NCBI GenBank assembly: GCA_903928395.1
Contig: CAIYQS010000087.1
Coordinates: 1 to 10,312, forward strand
Direction of reading: 5' to 3'
DNA: 10,312 bases
From: an uncultured Actinomycetes bacterium
GTDB lineage: Bacteria > Actinomycetota > Actinomycetes > Nanopelagicales > Nanopelagicaceae
A program made the position numbers and the translations under genes. Shown here piece after piece: positions 1 to 8,515 of this stretch; the stretch's first letter is position 1, and every line of letters starts with the position of its first letter. Below the pieces are notes generated by a model. That model saw nothing but the letters and a program-made list of their open reading frames with translations. It did not search any database and had not been told where the DNA came from.

Positions 1-369
1 GGATGAAACATTGTTCCATCCGATATGAGGAAGTATGGGTGCATCAAGCTGTGTGACTTGACCCGAAAATATCCCAAGTCCTTCATGTACGCCTTTTTCA
101 GTGCCTTCATCAAAGAGAATTTGCATTCCGACGCAAATCCCAATCAATGGTTTACCTGAAGAAATTCTTTCGTTGATCAACACTTCACCACCAGCAGCTA
201 TCAGCTGTTCCATGCACGCGCTGAAGGCGCCTACACCTGGAACTACTAAACCGTCGCTCTCCAAACAGAGTGCTAGATCGTTGGTAACAAGCGTCTCGTG
301 ACCCGTCAGTGCAAACGCCCGCTGCGCCGAACGCAAATTGCCAGAACCGTAGTCAAAGATCGCTATCAA
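1..369 (-). CDS. hisH: Imidazole glycerol phosphate synthase, glutaminase subunit HisH (5' part, runs off left edge)
   Basis: Class I glutamine amidotransferase subunit that hydrolyses glutamine and passes ammonia to HisF, which forms imidazole glycerol phosphate and AICAR in histidine synthesis. The 123 visible residues begin IAIFDYGSGNLRS, the standard HisH N-terminus. They continue with the oxyanion-strand motif VVPGVGAF (residues 42-49) and the nucleophile elbow GICVGMQ with catalytic Cys79, and end just after LPHIGWN (113-119). The His and Glu of the triad lie beyond the window. No ATG or GTG fits; a TTG at 369-367 is the natural start, with AAGGG six bases upstream. It overlaps the hisB stop as TTGA, so translation is probably coupled to hisB. 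The usual family length is about 200-215 residues, so roughly 60% is seen. The family assignment is firm; the TTG start is inferred. Confidence 0.95.
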   Translation of the reverse strand, partial: MIAIFDYGSGNLRSAQRAFALTGHETLVTNDLALCLESDGLVVPGVGAFSACMEQLIAAGGEVLINERISSGKPLIGICVGMQILFDEGTEKGVHEGLGIFSGQVTQLDAPILPHIGWNNVSS

Positions 370-959
370 AGAGTGCCCTTGGTTGATGGAACGCCTATGG
401 TGCGACCATCAATGGCAACAGCATCTCGAAGTGCTCGAGCAACCGCCTTGAACTGCGCTTCAAAAACATGATGTGCATTTCTACCCTCGAGAACTCGGAT
501 ATGAAGCGCAATGCGCGCTTCGGCGACGATGGACTCCCAAATGTGTCGACCAAGGGTGGTATCAAAAGTTCCTATTAACTCAACAATTTCTGGTTGGCGG
601 TGAACAAGATAGGGACGACCTGATAGGTCAACGGCCGCCTGAACGAGTACCTCATCGAGCGGCACCATCGCATCGCCAAAGCGACGGATCCCAACTTTGT
701 CTCCTAACGCTTCACGCAAAGCTTGTCCAAAAGCGAGGGAGGTGTCTTCTACGGTGTGGTGAGAATCAACATCGACGTCACCGCTAGTTCTCACAGTGAG
801 ATCGAACCCGGCGTGCTTTCCTAATTGCGAGAGCATATGTTCAAAAAATGGCACACCAGTTTGAATATCTATCTGTCCTGAGCCATCTAAATTGAGTTGA
901 ACAAAGACATCGGACTCTTTGGTCTTTCTTTCAACGGTAGCGATGCGTGCATTCGTCAT
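366..959 (-). CDS. hisB: Imidazoleglycerol-phosphate dehydratase HisB (monofunctional)
   Basis: Catalyses the manganese-dependent dehydration of imidazole glycerol phosphate to imidazole acetol phosphate in histidine synthesis. The 197-residue protein matches the short dehydratase-only form; the N-terminal phosphatase domain of the enterobacterial fusion is absent. The duplicated-fold metal motifs are complete: FFEHML with Glu40/His41, DSHHTVED with His67/His68/Glu71, LDEV (101-104), and GRNAHHVFEAQFKA with His163/His164/Glu167. ATG start at 959; upstream there is only a weak purine-rich stretch (AAAGAG). It lies 43 bases downstream of hisC, and that gap contains no strong hairpin. Its stop overlaps the hisH start. 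Cotranscription with hisC and hisH is very likely. Confidence 0.97.
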   Translation of the reverse strand: MTNARIATVERKTKESDVFVQLNLDGSGQIDIQTGVPFFEHMLSQLGKHAGFDLTVRTSGDVDVDSHHTVEDTSLAFGQALREALGDKVGIRRFGDAMVPLDEVLVQAAVDLSGRPYLVHRQPEIVELIGTFDTTLGRHIWESIVAEARIALHIRVLEGRNAHHVFEAQFKAVARALRDAVAIDGRTIGVPSTKGTL

Positions 960-1002
960 AAGGGCTCTTTCATCAATAGTCTGAAGCGGTGGTCTGAGTT
1001 AA

Positions 1003-2127
1003 TTATTCCGTAATATCCGACGGCGAACTTGCAATAGAACTCAGCGCCGCGATGAATTGGTCATTTTCAGCTGGACTTCCGATGGTGACTCGCAAGAATC
1101 CACGAAGACCAACATCGCGAATCAAAATTCCTCGGTCCAGGAATTCTTGCCAAATCGCACTCGATTCGCCTTTGAAACCGCTAAACAAAAGAAAATTAGC
1201 CGAACTTGGCACTACTCGAAAGCCGACCCCAGCAAGCGCAGCTTCGACGCGATTCCGCTCAAGGATCAATAGATCAATTTCCGATTGCATAGCCGGCGTA
1301 AATTCGAGTGCCGTCTCTGCAGCCGCCTGAGTCAGTGCGCTCAGATGGTAGGGCAAGCGAGTAATCAGGGCAGCATTAACCACCGCAGGTTTAGCAACCA
1401 GGTATCCGGTTCGAGCTCCCGCAAACGCAAAGGCTTTACTCATAGTCCGGACGATCACGACATGGGGAAAATCGGCAAGTAGGGTGGTGGCCGATGGCTC
1501 AGCGGAAAATTCGGCATACGCCTCGTCCACTATGAGCAGTCCTCCAACCGAGCCCGTGACCTCGGCTAACTCCTTGAGATCTCCGATTGATGTCGGAGTT
1601 CCAGAAGGATTGTTTGGTGTCGCAACAAAGACCAAGTGGGGTGATTTTTCGCGAATCAATTTCCGAGCCTTAGGGATATCAATTGCAAAATCTCCGTCGC
1701 GACTTCCGGCAAACCATGGCGTTTTGGTGATTTGTGCGATCAACGGGTGCACGGAGTACGAAGGTGTAAAGCCCAGCGCCAGATTCTCCACTCCCCCACA
1801 AGCTAAAAAGAGTGTTTGTAAAATTTCGTTCGAACCATTTGCAGCCCAAATATTTTCCGTTGTAACTTCGACGCCAGTTGTTTGCGTGATGTAGTGTGCC
1901 AATTTTCCACGAAGTGCCGTGGCATCACGATCTGGATATCGATTTAAACCCTCGACCACCTGCCCAAGCCGTTCGCTCATTGCAGCGACGACTTCTTGTG
2001 GAAGCGGGAAGGGATTTTCGTTCGTATTGAGAGCAACGACGCCAGTAATTTGCGGTGCACCATACGGTGAAATATTTCGCAAATCGCTTCGCAACGGAAG
2101 CCAATAGGGCCATTGAGATTGGACCAT
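1003..2127 (-). CDS. hisC: Histidinol-phosphate aminotransferase HisC
   Basis: PLP-dependent fold-type I aminotransferase that converts imidazole acetol phosphate plus glutamate to histidinol phosphate in the cytoplasm. At 374 residues it has the usual family length. Motifs in order: LNTNENPF near 33-40, ANGSNE (96-101) for cofactor phosphate contact, PNNPSG (171-176), DEAY with Asp201 facing the pyridine nitrogen, TMSKAFAFAGAR with the Schiff-base lysine Lys231, and LRVTIG with the substrate-carboxylate arginine near 346. The ATG start shares one base with the hisD stop (TAATG). A strong Shine-Dalgarno, AGGAG at 2140-2136, sits inside the end of hisD, so this start is very secure. Related aminotransferases of the same fold (Phe- or Cob-type) look similar, but the location between hisD and hisB settles the role. 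Confidence 0.97.
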   Translation of the reverse strand: MVQSQWPYWLPLRSDLRNISPYGAPQITGVVALNTNENPFPLPQEVVAAMSERLGQVVEGLNRYPDRDATALRGKLAHYITQTTGVEVTTENIWAANGSNEILQTLFLACGGVENLALGFTPSYSVHPLIAQITKTPWFAGSRDGDFAIDIPKARKLIREKSPHLVFVATPNNPSGTPTSIGDLKELAEVTGSVGGLLIVDEAYAEFSAEPSATTLLADFPHVVIVRTMSKAFAFAGARTGYLVAKPAVVNAALITRLPYHLSALTQAAAETALEFTPAMQSEIDLLILERNRVEAALAGVGFRVVPSSANFLLFSGFKGESSAIWQEFLDRGILIRDVGLRGFLRVTIGSPAENDQFIAALSSIASSPSDITE

Positions 2128-3458
2128 TACTTTTTCTCCTCAAATCGCGCACTCATAGCTTCGCCGTGAGCCGGCAAATCTTCTGCATTGGCAAGTGTTA
2201 TCACTGTGGCGGCAATATCTGTAAAGGCACCCTCATCGTATTCAATGAAATTAACACCCTTTAAAAATGTCTGAACCGATAAACCACTGGAGTGACAAGC
2301 GCACCCCCCGGTTGGTAACACGTGATTTGATCCAGCTGAATAATCGCCCAAAGAGACCGGTGCGAATCGCCCAATAAATACCGCTCCTGCATTTCGAATT
2401 TGCGAAGCCACGGCTGCAACATTGCTGACGTGGAGTTCAAGATGCTCTGCAGCATAACCATTTACGACTTCAATCCCCTGCTCGATCGAGTCCACCAGCA
2501 CAATCGCGGATTGCTTTCCCGTAAGCGCAGTGAGGATTCGGGCGGAATGTCGAGTTACAGCGCTTCGTTTAGCCAGTTCACTCCGAACTTCTTCGGCTAA
2601 CGTGGTGGAAGTCGTTACTAAAACCGCAGCCGCGTTCACATCGTGCTCCGCCTGACTAATGAGATCGGCGGCTACGTCACTCGCAATTGCTGACTCATCC
2701 GCGAGGATTCCAATCTCAGTCGGACCTGCCTCCGAATCTATTGCAATCAATCCGCGCAATGCCCGTTTAGCAGCAGCAACATAAATATTTCCAGGTCCGG
2801 TAACCAGATCCACGGGATCGCATAATCCGGCTATTCCATATCCAAACATCGCAATCGCTTGAGCTCCGCCCACCGCGTAAACCTCATATATTCCAAGGAG
2901 CGCACAGGTAGCAAGAATGGTTGGGTGTGGCAATCCATCAAACTCTCGTTGCGGCGGAGACGCCACGGCAATACTTGGAACCTTTGCAATTTGGGCAGGA
3001 ATGACATTCATCATCACCGAACTTGGATAGACGGCATTGCCTCCCGGGACATAAAGTCCGACGCGATCAACTGGAATCCACTTTTGGGTGACGGTCCCCC
3101 CTGCAACAACTTCCGTTGTTTGGGAGTTGCGAGCCTGCACTTGATGTACAACTCGTACCCGAGCTATGGAGGTTTCCAGAGCGGTCTTCACTGCAGGATT
3201 AAGTGTCGCCAGCGCTTCGTCTATGACGGCACGTGGAACTCGAATATGTTCGGGACGAACGCCATCAAATTCATGGGCTAATTCCCGAAGTGTTTCTTCG
3301 CTACCATTTTCGACCCGATCCAAGATGGGGGCGATGAGATCCATCGCACGCGCTACATCCAGCGCAGCCCGTGGAATCACACGCTTGTATTGCGCCCTAC
3401 TTAGCTTCTTTCCACGTAAATCGATGAGCGGGATGTCGATTCCTGGATTCACCGTCAT
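2127..3458 (-). CDS. hisD: Histidinol dehydrogenase HisD
   Basis: Zinc- and NAD-dependent enzyme that performs the last two oxidations from L-histidinol to L-histidine. The 443-residue length is typical. Visible motifs: YVPGGNAVYPSSVMM (136-150), the nucleotide-site stretch DLVTGPGNIYVAAAKRAL (217-234), DSEAGPTEIGILAD (241-254), QAEHD with zinc ligands Gln269 and His272, AAEHLELH with catalytic Glu338/His339, GDYSAGSNHVLPTGG with zinc ligand Asp372, and HGEAM with zinc ligand His431. GGCACHSSGLSVQTFLKG near the C-terminus is the form usual in actinobacteria. The ATG at 3458 has no clear Shine-Dalgarno. A GTG two codons later (3452) lies six bases after a TAGAAT box, so the true start may be slightly shorter. 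It follows dnaE after 44 bases and overlaps hisC by one base. Confidence 0.97.
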   Translation of the reverse strand: MTVNPGIDIPLIDLRGKKLSRAQYKRVIPRAALDVARAMDLIAPILDRVENGSEETLRELAHEFDGVRPEHIRVPRAVIDEALATLNPAVKTALETSIARVRVVHQVQARNSQTTEVVAGGTVTQKWIPVDRVGLYVPGGNAVYPSSVMMNVIPAQIAKVPSIAVASPPQREFDGLPHPTILATCALLGIYEVYAVGGAQAIAMFGYGIAGLCDPVDLVTGPGNIYVAAAKRALRGLIAIDSEAGPTEIGILADESAIASDVAADLISQAEHDVNAAAVLVTTSTTLAEEVRSELAKRSAVTRHSARILTALTGKQSAIVLVDSIEQGIEVVNGYAAEHLELHVSNVAAVASQIRNAGAVFIGRFAPVSLGDYSAGSNHVLPTGGCACHSSGLSVQTFLKGVNFIEYDEGAFTDIAATVITLANAEDLPAHGEAMSARFEEKK

Positions 3459-3464
3459 ATTCTA
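3459..3464 (-). promoter_or_regulatory. Candidate -10 box before hisD
   Basis: On the minus strand the hexamer TAGAAT fits the actinobacterial TANNNT -10 pattern. It lies directly before the annotated hisD ATG and six bases before an in-frame GTG at codon 3. That spacing suits a leaderless transcript starting at the GTG. I see no good -35 element at 16-19 bases; a TTGGCA at 3492-3487 is too far away. The 44-base dnaE-hisD gap has no convincing terminator, so read-through from dnaE is equally possible. Confidence 0.3.
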
Positions 3465-3502
3465 AAGCGCTGGCGCACAACGCTGATGCCAATTTTTGAT
3501 TG

Positions 3503-6500
3503 CTAAAGGACCAAACAATCGGGTCCTAGGACTGATTTGAGGTCCGCGCTCAAACTCGGTGAAGCCGTCACCCGTAATTCGTCATCAATTTTCATGACGA
3601 GCGCTTTTTTGCCATCATCGAGCCGGAGATGAACTTCACGTGGGCCGGGGTGGGAGCGCAAAATCTCCTTCATACGGTCAACCAGCGGAGGTGTCACACG
3701 CGTTGCATCCATCGTGATAACTAACGGACCTGTTGGCGCTCCGGAAACATCCGGAATTGTCATATCCAGCGCGGTGATGCGCGGAGCTTCTTCCCGCTTA
3801 TCTATTCGACCTCTTACAACAATCACGCGATCCTCGATCAATTCCATGGCGTGAGTTTGGTAAGTAGCCGCAAAGAAGAGCACATCAACGGCGCCTTCGA
3901 GATCTTCAATTGAAACTATCGCCCATGAATTCCCTTGCCTTGAAACCTTTCGTTGTACCTGAGTAATTAACCCGCCGATATTCACAATCTGGTCGTGACC
4001 CACCGAGTCTTCAGCAATCTGTGAAAGCGGCATATCGACTGCGGCACGTAGAACATGCTCAATCCCCAAAAGTGGGTGATCGGAAACGTATAGCCCGAGC
4101 ATTTCGCGCTCGTAACTTAGTAGCAATGACTTATCCCATTCTCCGAGTGGAATATCTAGCTCTACTCCGGTAACAGGTGTACTCGCGTGTGGCTCGATGC
4201 TTCCGAAGAGATCAAACTGTCCGATAGCTTCGGCGCGTTTGGTTTCACTGACAGAATCAATAGCCTCTAAATAGACCATCATCAAGCCACGCCGTGAAGC
4301 TCCTAAAGAGTCAAAAGCTCCAGCCTTAATTAAAGATTCGATGGTTTTCTTGTTGCACACTTGTTGATCGACTTTAGCCAAGAAATCTCCGAAAGAGGTA
4401 TATCTACCTTTGCTCTGGCGATTGGCAACAATCGAAGCGACAACATTCTCGCCGATATTTCGAATTGCTGTCAATCCAAAGCGAATGTCCCGACCAAGTG
4501 GAGTGTAATCAGAGGCTGATTCGTTCACATCAGGTGGAAGAACTTTGATTCCCATCCGACGGCACTCGTTAAGGTAAAGCGCGCTCTTATCTTTGTCATC
4601 CCGAACGCTAGTCAAAAGTGCTGCCATATATTCTGTCGGATAATTGGCCTTGAGGTAGGCGGTCCAATACGAGACTAATCCATATCCCGCAGAGTGCGCA
4701 CGGTTGAATGCGTAATCCGAGAATGGGATCAATGTGTCCCACAATTTCTTAATTGCGTTCTTTCCAAATCCACCGCTAACCATTCCTGCTTCAAAATTTA
4801 CATACTCTTTATCAAGAATCTCTTTATTCTTTTTTCCCATCGCCTTGCGCAATAAGTCTGCGCGTCCAAGAGAGAATCCAGCCACTTTCTGCGCAATTGC
4901 CATTACTTGCTCTTGATAGACAATTAAACCGAACGTATCCCCAAGAATTTCGGCAAGCGGTTCCGATAATTCTTCGTGAATCGGTTCAACGGGCTTGCGA
5001 TGATTCTTCCGGTCGGCGTAATCCGTGTGTGCATTAACTCCCATTGGACCCGGACGATAAAGTGCAATCACCGCTGAAATATCTTCAAAGGAGTCAGGTG
5101 CCATTTGGCGGAGCAGGGCACGCATTGGCCCACCATCGAGCTGAAAAACTCCAAGAGTTTCACCTTTGCCCAAGAGTTCGAAAGTTTTAAGATCATCGAG
5201 TGTGAGGGCAGAAAGGTCTAGATCAATCCCCTGATTTCGTTTGATGTTGATAAGGCAGTCATCCAGAACAGAGAGATTTCGTAATCCAAGAAAATCCATT
5301 TTTAGCAACCCAGTTGCTTCACATGCTCCCATATCGAATTGCGTGATGATTGCTCCATCCGCCTCCCGGCGGTGAATTGGAATTACTTCGAGAAGCGGTT
5401 CCTTGCTGAGGATAACCCCTGCTGCGTGAACTCCCCATTGGCGCTTTAGCCCCTCCAGCCCACGAGCGGTATCAACAATTCGTTTGGCATCGGCATCAGT
5501 TTCATAGACAGATCGAAATTCTCCCGCTTCCCCGTAACGATCATTCTTGGGATCAAATATTCCGGAGAGCGTGATGTCCTTGCCCATGATCGTTGGAGGC
5601 AGTGCTTTCGTAATCTTGTCGCCAATCGCATAGGGATACCCCAACACGCGAGTGGCATCTTTGAGAGCCTGCTTAGATTTAATATTGCTGTAAGTAATTA
5701 TCTGCGCAACCCTGTCTTCACCATACTTGTTTGTCGCATACGCGATCATCTCTGAGCGCCGACGCTCATCAAAATCCAAATCAATATCCGGCATCGAAAT
5801 TCGTTCTGGATTCAAGAACCGCTCAAACAACAATCCATGTTTTATCGGATCGAGGGCGGTTATTCCAAGTGCATAAGAGACCAACGAGCCAGCAGCAGAT
5901 CCGCGACCAGGGCCAACTCGGATTCCAACTTCCCGAGCATGGGCACACAAATCGGCAACGACAAGAAAGTAACCTGGAAAACCCATCTTGATCATGACAT
6001 CGAGTTCATAATCAAGGCGCGCTTGATAATCCGATGGCACTTCTCCTTTAAGTCGATCAAGTAAGCCACTATTTGCCAACTTGGTGAGCCAGGAATCTTC
6101 GCTTTCTCCAGCAGGTACCGCAAATTGCGGGAGTAAATTTTCTCCCTCTCGCAAAGTTACATTACATCTCTCGGCAATTATTAATGTGTTGTCACAGGCG
6201 TCCGGATGATCAACAAATAGCTGTCGCATCTCCGCCGCAGTTTTTAAGTAGAACTGATCATTATCAAATTTGAATCGTTTTGGGTCTGCCATTGTTGAAC
6301 CTGATTGCACGCACAGCAATGCTTCATGAGCAACTGCATCAGCGCTCTTGGTGTAGTGCAAATCATTAGTCGCCAAGAGCGGCAAACCCAGCTCTTTCCC
6401 AAGCTTAAGCAATTCCTTTTTAACCCGAGTCTCAACATCGATTCCGTGATCCATTATTTCGAGAAAGAAATTATCTGCACCGAAAATATCTCGAAGCTCG

Positions 6501-7021
6501 CTTGCCGCTGTTATCGCCTCCTTGTAAGCACCCATGCGCAATCGGGTTTGAATTTCTCCTCCTGGACACCCTGTCGTGGCAATCAAACCCTTGGAGTACG
6601 TTGATAAAAGTTCCCGATCCATGCGTGGTTTGTAATAGAAACCTTCGAGGGATGCGAGTGATGAGAGTTTAAATAAATTGGAAAGCCCAACGTTGTTTTC
6701 GGCGAGTAGGGTCATGTGGGTATATGCGCCGCCACCTGAAACATCATCCTCTCCGCCCTCAGCCCACTTAACTCGTCGTTTATCAAACCGACTTTCCGGG
6801 GCGACGTAAGCTTCTATTCCAATAATAGGTTTGACTCCAGCTTTACGAGCTTGCTTGTTAAATTCAAATGCTCCAAATACATTTCCATGGTCTGTTATGG
6901 CAATTGCTGGCATTTCCTGCCTGGCAACCTCTTTGACCAACTCCTCAACTCGCGCAGCACCATCCAGCATCGAATATTCGGTGTGGACGTGGAGATGAGC
7001 GAAATTAGGATTCTGGGACAC
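3503..7021 (-). CDS. dnaE: DNA polymerase III alpha subunit, DnaE1 type
   Basis: Replicative C-family DNA polymerase that synthesises chromosomal DNA within the polymerase III holoenzyme. The 1172 residues are normal for DnaE1. An N-terminal PHP domain (about 7-225) keeps its metal-site residues: HLHVH (9-13), Asp20, ITDHGN (42-47), GIEAY with Glu70, His102, His192 and NDLH with Asp220/His222. The polymerase core follows with GPGRGSAAGSL (370-380), PDIDLDF carrying catalytic Asp412 and Asp414, and KMDFLGL carrying Asp576. Helix-hairpin-helix/finger segments lie near 830-905. QFDLF at 935-939 matches the beta-clamp binding motif. An OB fold spans roughly 1010-1090 and a C-terminal tail ends at 1172. 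The start is GTG, because no other start fits between the rluD stop and HLHVH. No Shine-Dalgarno is visible; a TAATCT box lies eight bases before the GTG. The intact PHP site suggests proofreading activity, as known for mycobacterial DnaE1. Confidence 0.98.
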   Translation of the reverse strand: MSQNPNFAHLHVHTEYSMLDGAARVEELVKEVARQEMPAIAITDHGNVFGAFEFNKQARKAGVKPIIGIEAYVAPESRFDKRRVKWAEGGEDDVSGGGAYTHMTLLAENNVGLSNLFKLSSLASLEGFYYKPRMDRELLSTYSKGLIATTGCPGGEIQTRLRMGAYKEAITAASELRDIFGADNFFLEIMDHGIDVETRVKKELLKLGKELGLPLLATNDLHYTKSADAVAHEALLCVQSGSTMADPKRFKFDNDQFYLKTAAEMRQLFVDHPDACDNTLIIAERCNVTLREGENLLPQFAVPAGESEDSWLTKLANSGLLDRLKGEVPSDYQARLDYELDVMIKMGFPGYFLVVADLCAHAREVGIRVGPGRGSAAGSLVSYALGITALDPIKHGLLFERFLNPERISMPDIDLDFDERRRSEMIAYATNKYGEDRVAQIITYSNIKSKQALKDATRVLGYPYAIGDKITKALPPTIMGKDITLSGIFDPKNDRYGEAGEFRSVYETDADAKRIVDTARGLEGLKRQWGVHAAGVILSKEPLLEVIPIHRREADGAIITQFDMGACEATGLLKMDFLGLRNLSVLDDCLINIKRNQGIDLDLSALTLDDLKTFELLGKGETLGVFQLDGGPMRALLRQMAPDSFEDISAVIALYRPGPMGVNAHTDYADRKNHRKPVEPIHEELSEPLAEILGDTFGLIVYQEQVMAIAQKVAGFSLGRADLLRKAMGKKNKEILDKEYVNFEAGMVSGGFGKNAIKKLWDTLIPFSDYAFNRAHSAGYGLVSYWTAYLKANYPTEYMAALLTSVRDDKDKSALYLNECRRMGIKVLPPDVNESASDYTPLGRDIRFGLTAIRNIGENVVASIVANRQSKGRYTSFGDFLAKVDQQVCNKKTIESLIKAGAFDSLGASRRGLMMVYLEAIDSVSETKRAEAIGQFDLFGSIEPHASTPVTGVELDIPLGEWDKSLLLSYEREMLGLYVSDHPLLGIEHVLRAAVDMPLSQIAEDSVGHDQIVNIGGLITQVQRKVSRQGNSWAIVSIEDLEGAVDVLFFAATYQTHAMELIEDRVIVVRGRIDKREEAPRITALDMTIPDVSGAPTGPLVITMDATRVTPPLVDRMKEILRSHPGPREVHLRLDDGKKALVMKIDDELRVTASPSLSADLKSVLGPDCLVL

Positions 7022-7029
7022 GATTAGCG

Positions 7030-7035
7030 AGATTA
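7030..7035 (-). promoter_or_regulatory. Candidate -10 box before dnaE
   Basis: On the minus strand TAATCT fits TANNNT. It ends eight bases before the dnaE GTG start, inside the 23-base gap after the pseudouridine synthase gene. A transcript starting at the GTG would be leaderless, which would explain the lack of any Shine-Dalgarno. There is no recognisable -35 element, so this is weak support; dnaE may simply be cotranscribed from upstream. Confidence 0.25.
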
Positions 7036-7044
7036 CTACTGGGA

Positions 7045-7995
7045 CTAATTTTGGAGGCTATTTTGCTCAAGCTGCGCCAATGAGCGTGTCAGGTCTGCGG
7101 GGTACTCGCAGGAAAATGCCAGGTGCTCACCTGTTATGGGATGAATAAATTTGAGCTCTCGAGCGTGCAGCCATGGCCGGTGAATATTGAGACGGTCAGC
7201 AATTGTGTGATCTGCCCCATATGTGAGATCGCCAACTAAGGGATGATGGAGCGCTGCAAAGTGGACTCGGATCTGGTGGGTTCGACCCGTCTCAAGTTCA
7301 ATCTCGAGGAGTGAGACCGCTGGGAAGAGTTCAAGAGAGGTGTAGTGCGTGATCGATGGCTTTCCATCGGCAACAACAGCAAATCGATAATCTTCGCGCG
7401 GGTGGCGATCGATCGGGGCATCAATAGTTCCTTGTGAAGGATCCATATGACCTTGAACCATTGCATGATAAACCTTCGTAACGGTGCGATCCCTGAACTG
7501 ATCTTTCAAGTGTGCGTACGAGGCTTCGTCTTTAGCTATTACCATCAATCCTGTTGTGCCTACATCCAATCGATGAACTACGCCTTGGCGCTCTGCAGCA
7601 CCACTCGTCGAAACATTGTAACCAGCAGCGATCACTGCGCCGATGACGGTAGGTCCTTGCCAGCCTGGGCTTGGATGTGCAGCCACTCCTGCTGGTTTAT
7701 TAATAACAATTACATGATCGTCGTTATAGACAACTTCAAGTCCTTCGACAGGTGTTGGCGTCAAGGATGGAGCGCTTTTCGCAGGTGGCATAAGTATTTC
7801 CAAGACATCTGAGGTTGAAACCTTGTCAGACTTCGTCACCGGTTTTCCAGAGCGGGAGATCTCCTCGTTTTCAATGAGCGTAACCACTGTGGAGCGAGAT
7901 AACCCGAGCATTCGGGCCAGTGCGGCATCGACTCGCTCTTGATCTAAACCTTCTGGGATCGAGATCACCTTTAATTCACGCTCAGGGAACGTCAT
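7045..7995 (-). CDS. rluD: RluA-family 23S rRNA pseudouridine synthase (RluD-like)
   Basis: Isomerises specific uridines to pseudouridine, probably in 23S rRNA. The 316-residue protein has an N-terminal S4-like RNA-binding domain (about 17-75, with the core ERVDAALARMLGLSRSTV) followed by the catalytic domain. That domain carries VINKPAGVAAHP (97-108), HRLDVGTTGLMV with catalytic Asp144, and RTHQIRVH (238-245), all hallmarks of the RluA/RluC/RluD group. The S4 domain favours RluC or RluD over RluA; the exact target uridines cannot be told from sequence, so the symbol is by closest resemblance. The ATG at 7995 lies inside the end of lspA, a 14-base overlap, with GAGG seven bases upstream, so translation is probably coupled to lspA. 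The gene ends 23 bases before dnaE. Confidence 0.93.
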   Translation of the reverse strand: MTFPERELKVISIPEGLDQERVDAALARMLGLSRSTVVTLIENEEISRSGKPVTKSDKVSTSDVLEILMPPAKSAPSLTPTPVEGLEVVYNDDHVIVINKPAGVAAHPSPGWQGPTVIGAVIAAGYNVSTSGAAERQGVVHRLDVGTTGLMVIAKDEASYAHLKDQFRDRTVTKVYHAMVQGHMDPSQGTIDAPIDRHPREDYRFAVVADGKPSITHYTSLELFPAVSLLEIELETGRTHQIRVHFAALHHPLVGDLTYGADHTIADRLNIHRPWLHARELKFIHPITGEHLAFSCEYPADLTRSLAQLEQNSLQN

Positions 7996-8515
7996 GGTGG
8001 GACCTCGGTTTCACATCGTTAAAAAGTAGAATTGCAATGGTTGTAGCAGAGATAACAATAGAGGTATCCGCAAGATTAAAAACCGGCCAATGTGGCAAGC
8101 GAATCCAGTCAACAACTTGTCCGTGAAGCAAGAAAGGCGCTCTAAAGACCCGATCTATAAGGTTTCCGCAAATTCCGCCAAGCAAAAAACCAAGGGCTAT
8201 TCCCCAAATTTTCGAGGTGATGGATCTCGCGAAAAATGAAATCGCCCCTATCGCGAGAAAAGAAAGTAAAGAAAGCAATATGGTCGCACTTTGTGCAATA
8301 TTGAATGCCGCCCCAGAATTTGAAGTTAATTGAAGTTGTAAAAAAGTTCCGATAATCTCTCTTGGATTGGCTGAAAGAGTTCGAAGCGCAAGGGATTTGC
8401 TCGCGTAATCAATAATGATTACCACGAGCGCAACTACTACTAAAGACTTTACCGCTTTGAAGTGCGAATCGTGAGGTACTGATTTCCTCAGCGTCGTTCC
8501 TCTTTTTGCTTGCAC
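7982..8515 (-). CDS. lspA: Lipoprotein signal peptidase II LspA
   Basis: Membrane aspartyl protease that removes the signal peptide from diacylglyceryl-modified prolipoproteins. Using the GTG at 8515 gives 177 residues. Four hydrophobic segments are visible, near 22-36, 76-96, 103-119 and 147-166. Family motifs are present: Asp36 in the first segment, SNSGAAF (65-71), GGICGNLIDR with catalytic Asp121, and VFNLADTSI with catalytic Asp150. The longest open frame begins at an ATG at 8587, but that would overlap the upstream zinc-finger gene by 100 bases and add a non-hydrophobic leader. GTG at 8515 (28-base overlap), GTG at 8524, or a CTG at 8491 forming CTGA with the upstream stop are all possible; AGAGGA stands just before that CTG. 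The function is secure; the start is not. Confidence 0.93.
   Translation of the reverse strand: MQAKRGTTLRKSVPHDSHFKAVKSLVVVALVVIIIDYASKSLALRTLSANPREIIGTFLQLQLTSNSGAAFNIAQSATILLSLLSFLAIGAISFFARSITSKIWGIALGFLLGGICGNLIDRVFRAPFLLHGQVVDWIRLPHWPVFNLADTSIVISATTIAILLFNDVKPRSHHDVP

Noticed and set aside
1484..1894. Plus-strand open frame of 136 residues opposite hisC
   Set aside because: Antisense shadow of a well-supported HisC frame, with no recognisable domain.
2859..3281. Plus-strand open frame of 140 residues opposite hisD
   Set aside because: Antisense of conserved HisD active-site sequence; the composition (many Arg, Trp and Asn) is unlike a real protein.
3459..3502. Possible terminator between dnaE and hisD
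   Set aside because: Only four-base stems (AGCG/CGCT) can be drawn, with no following U-run on the minus strand.
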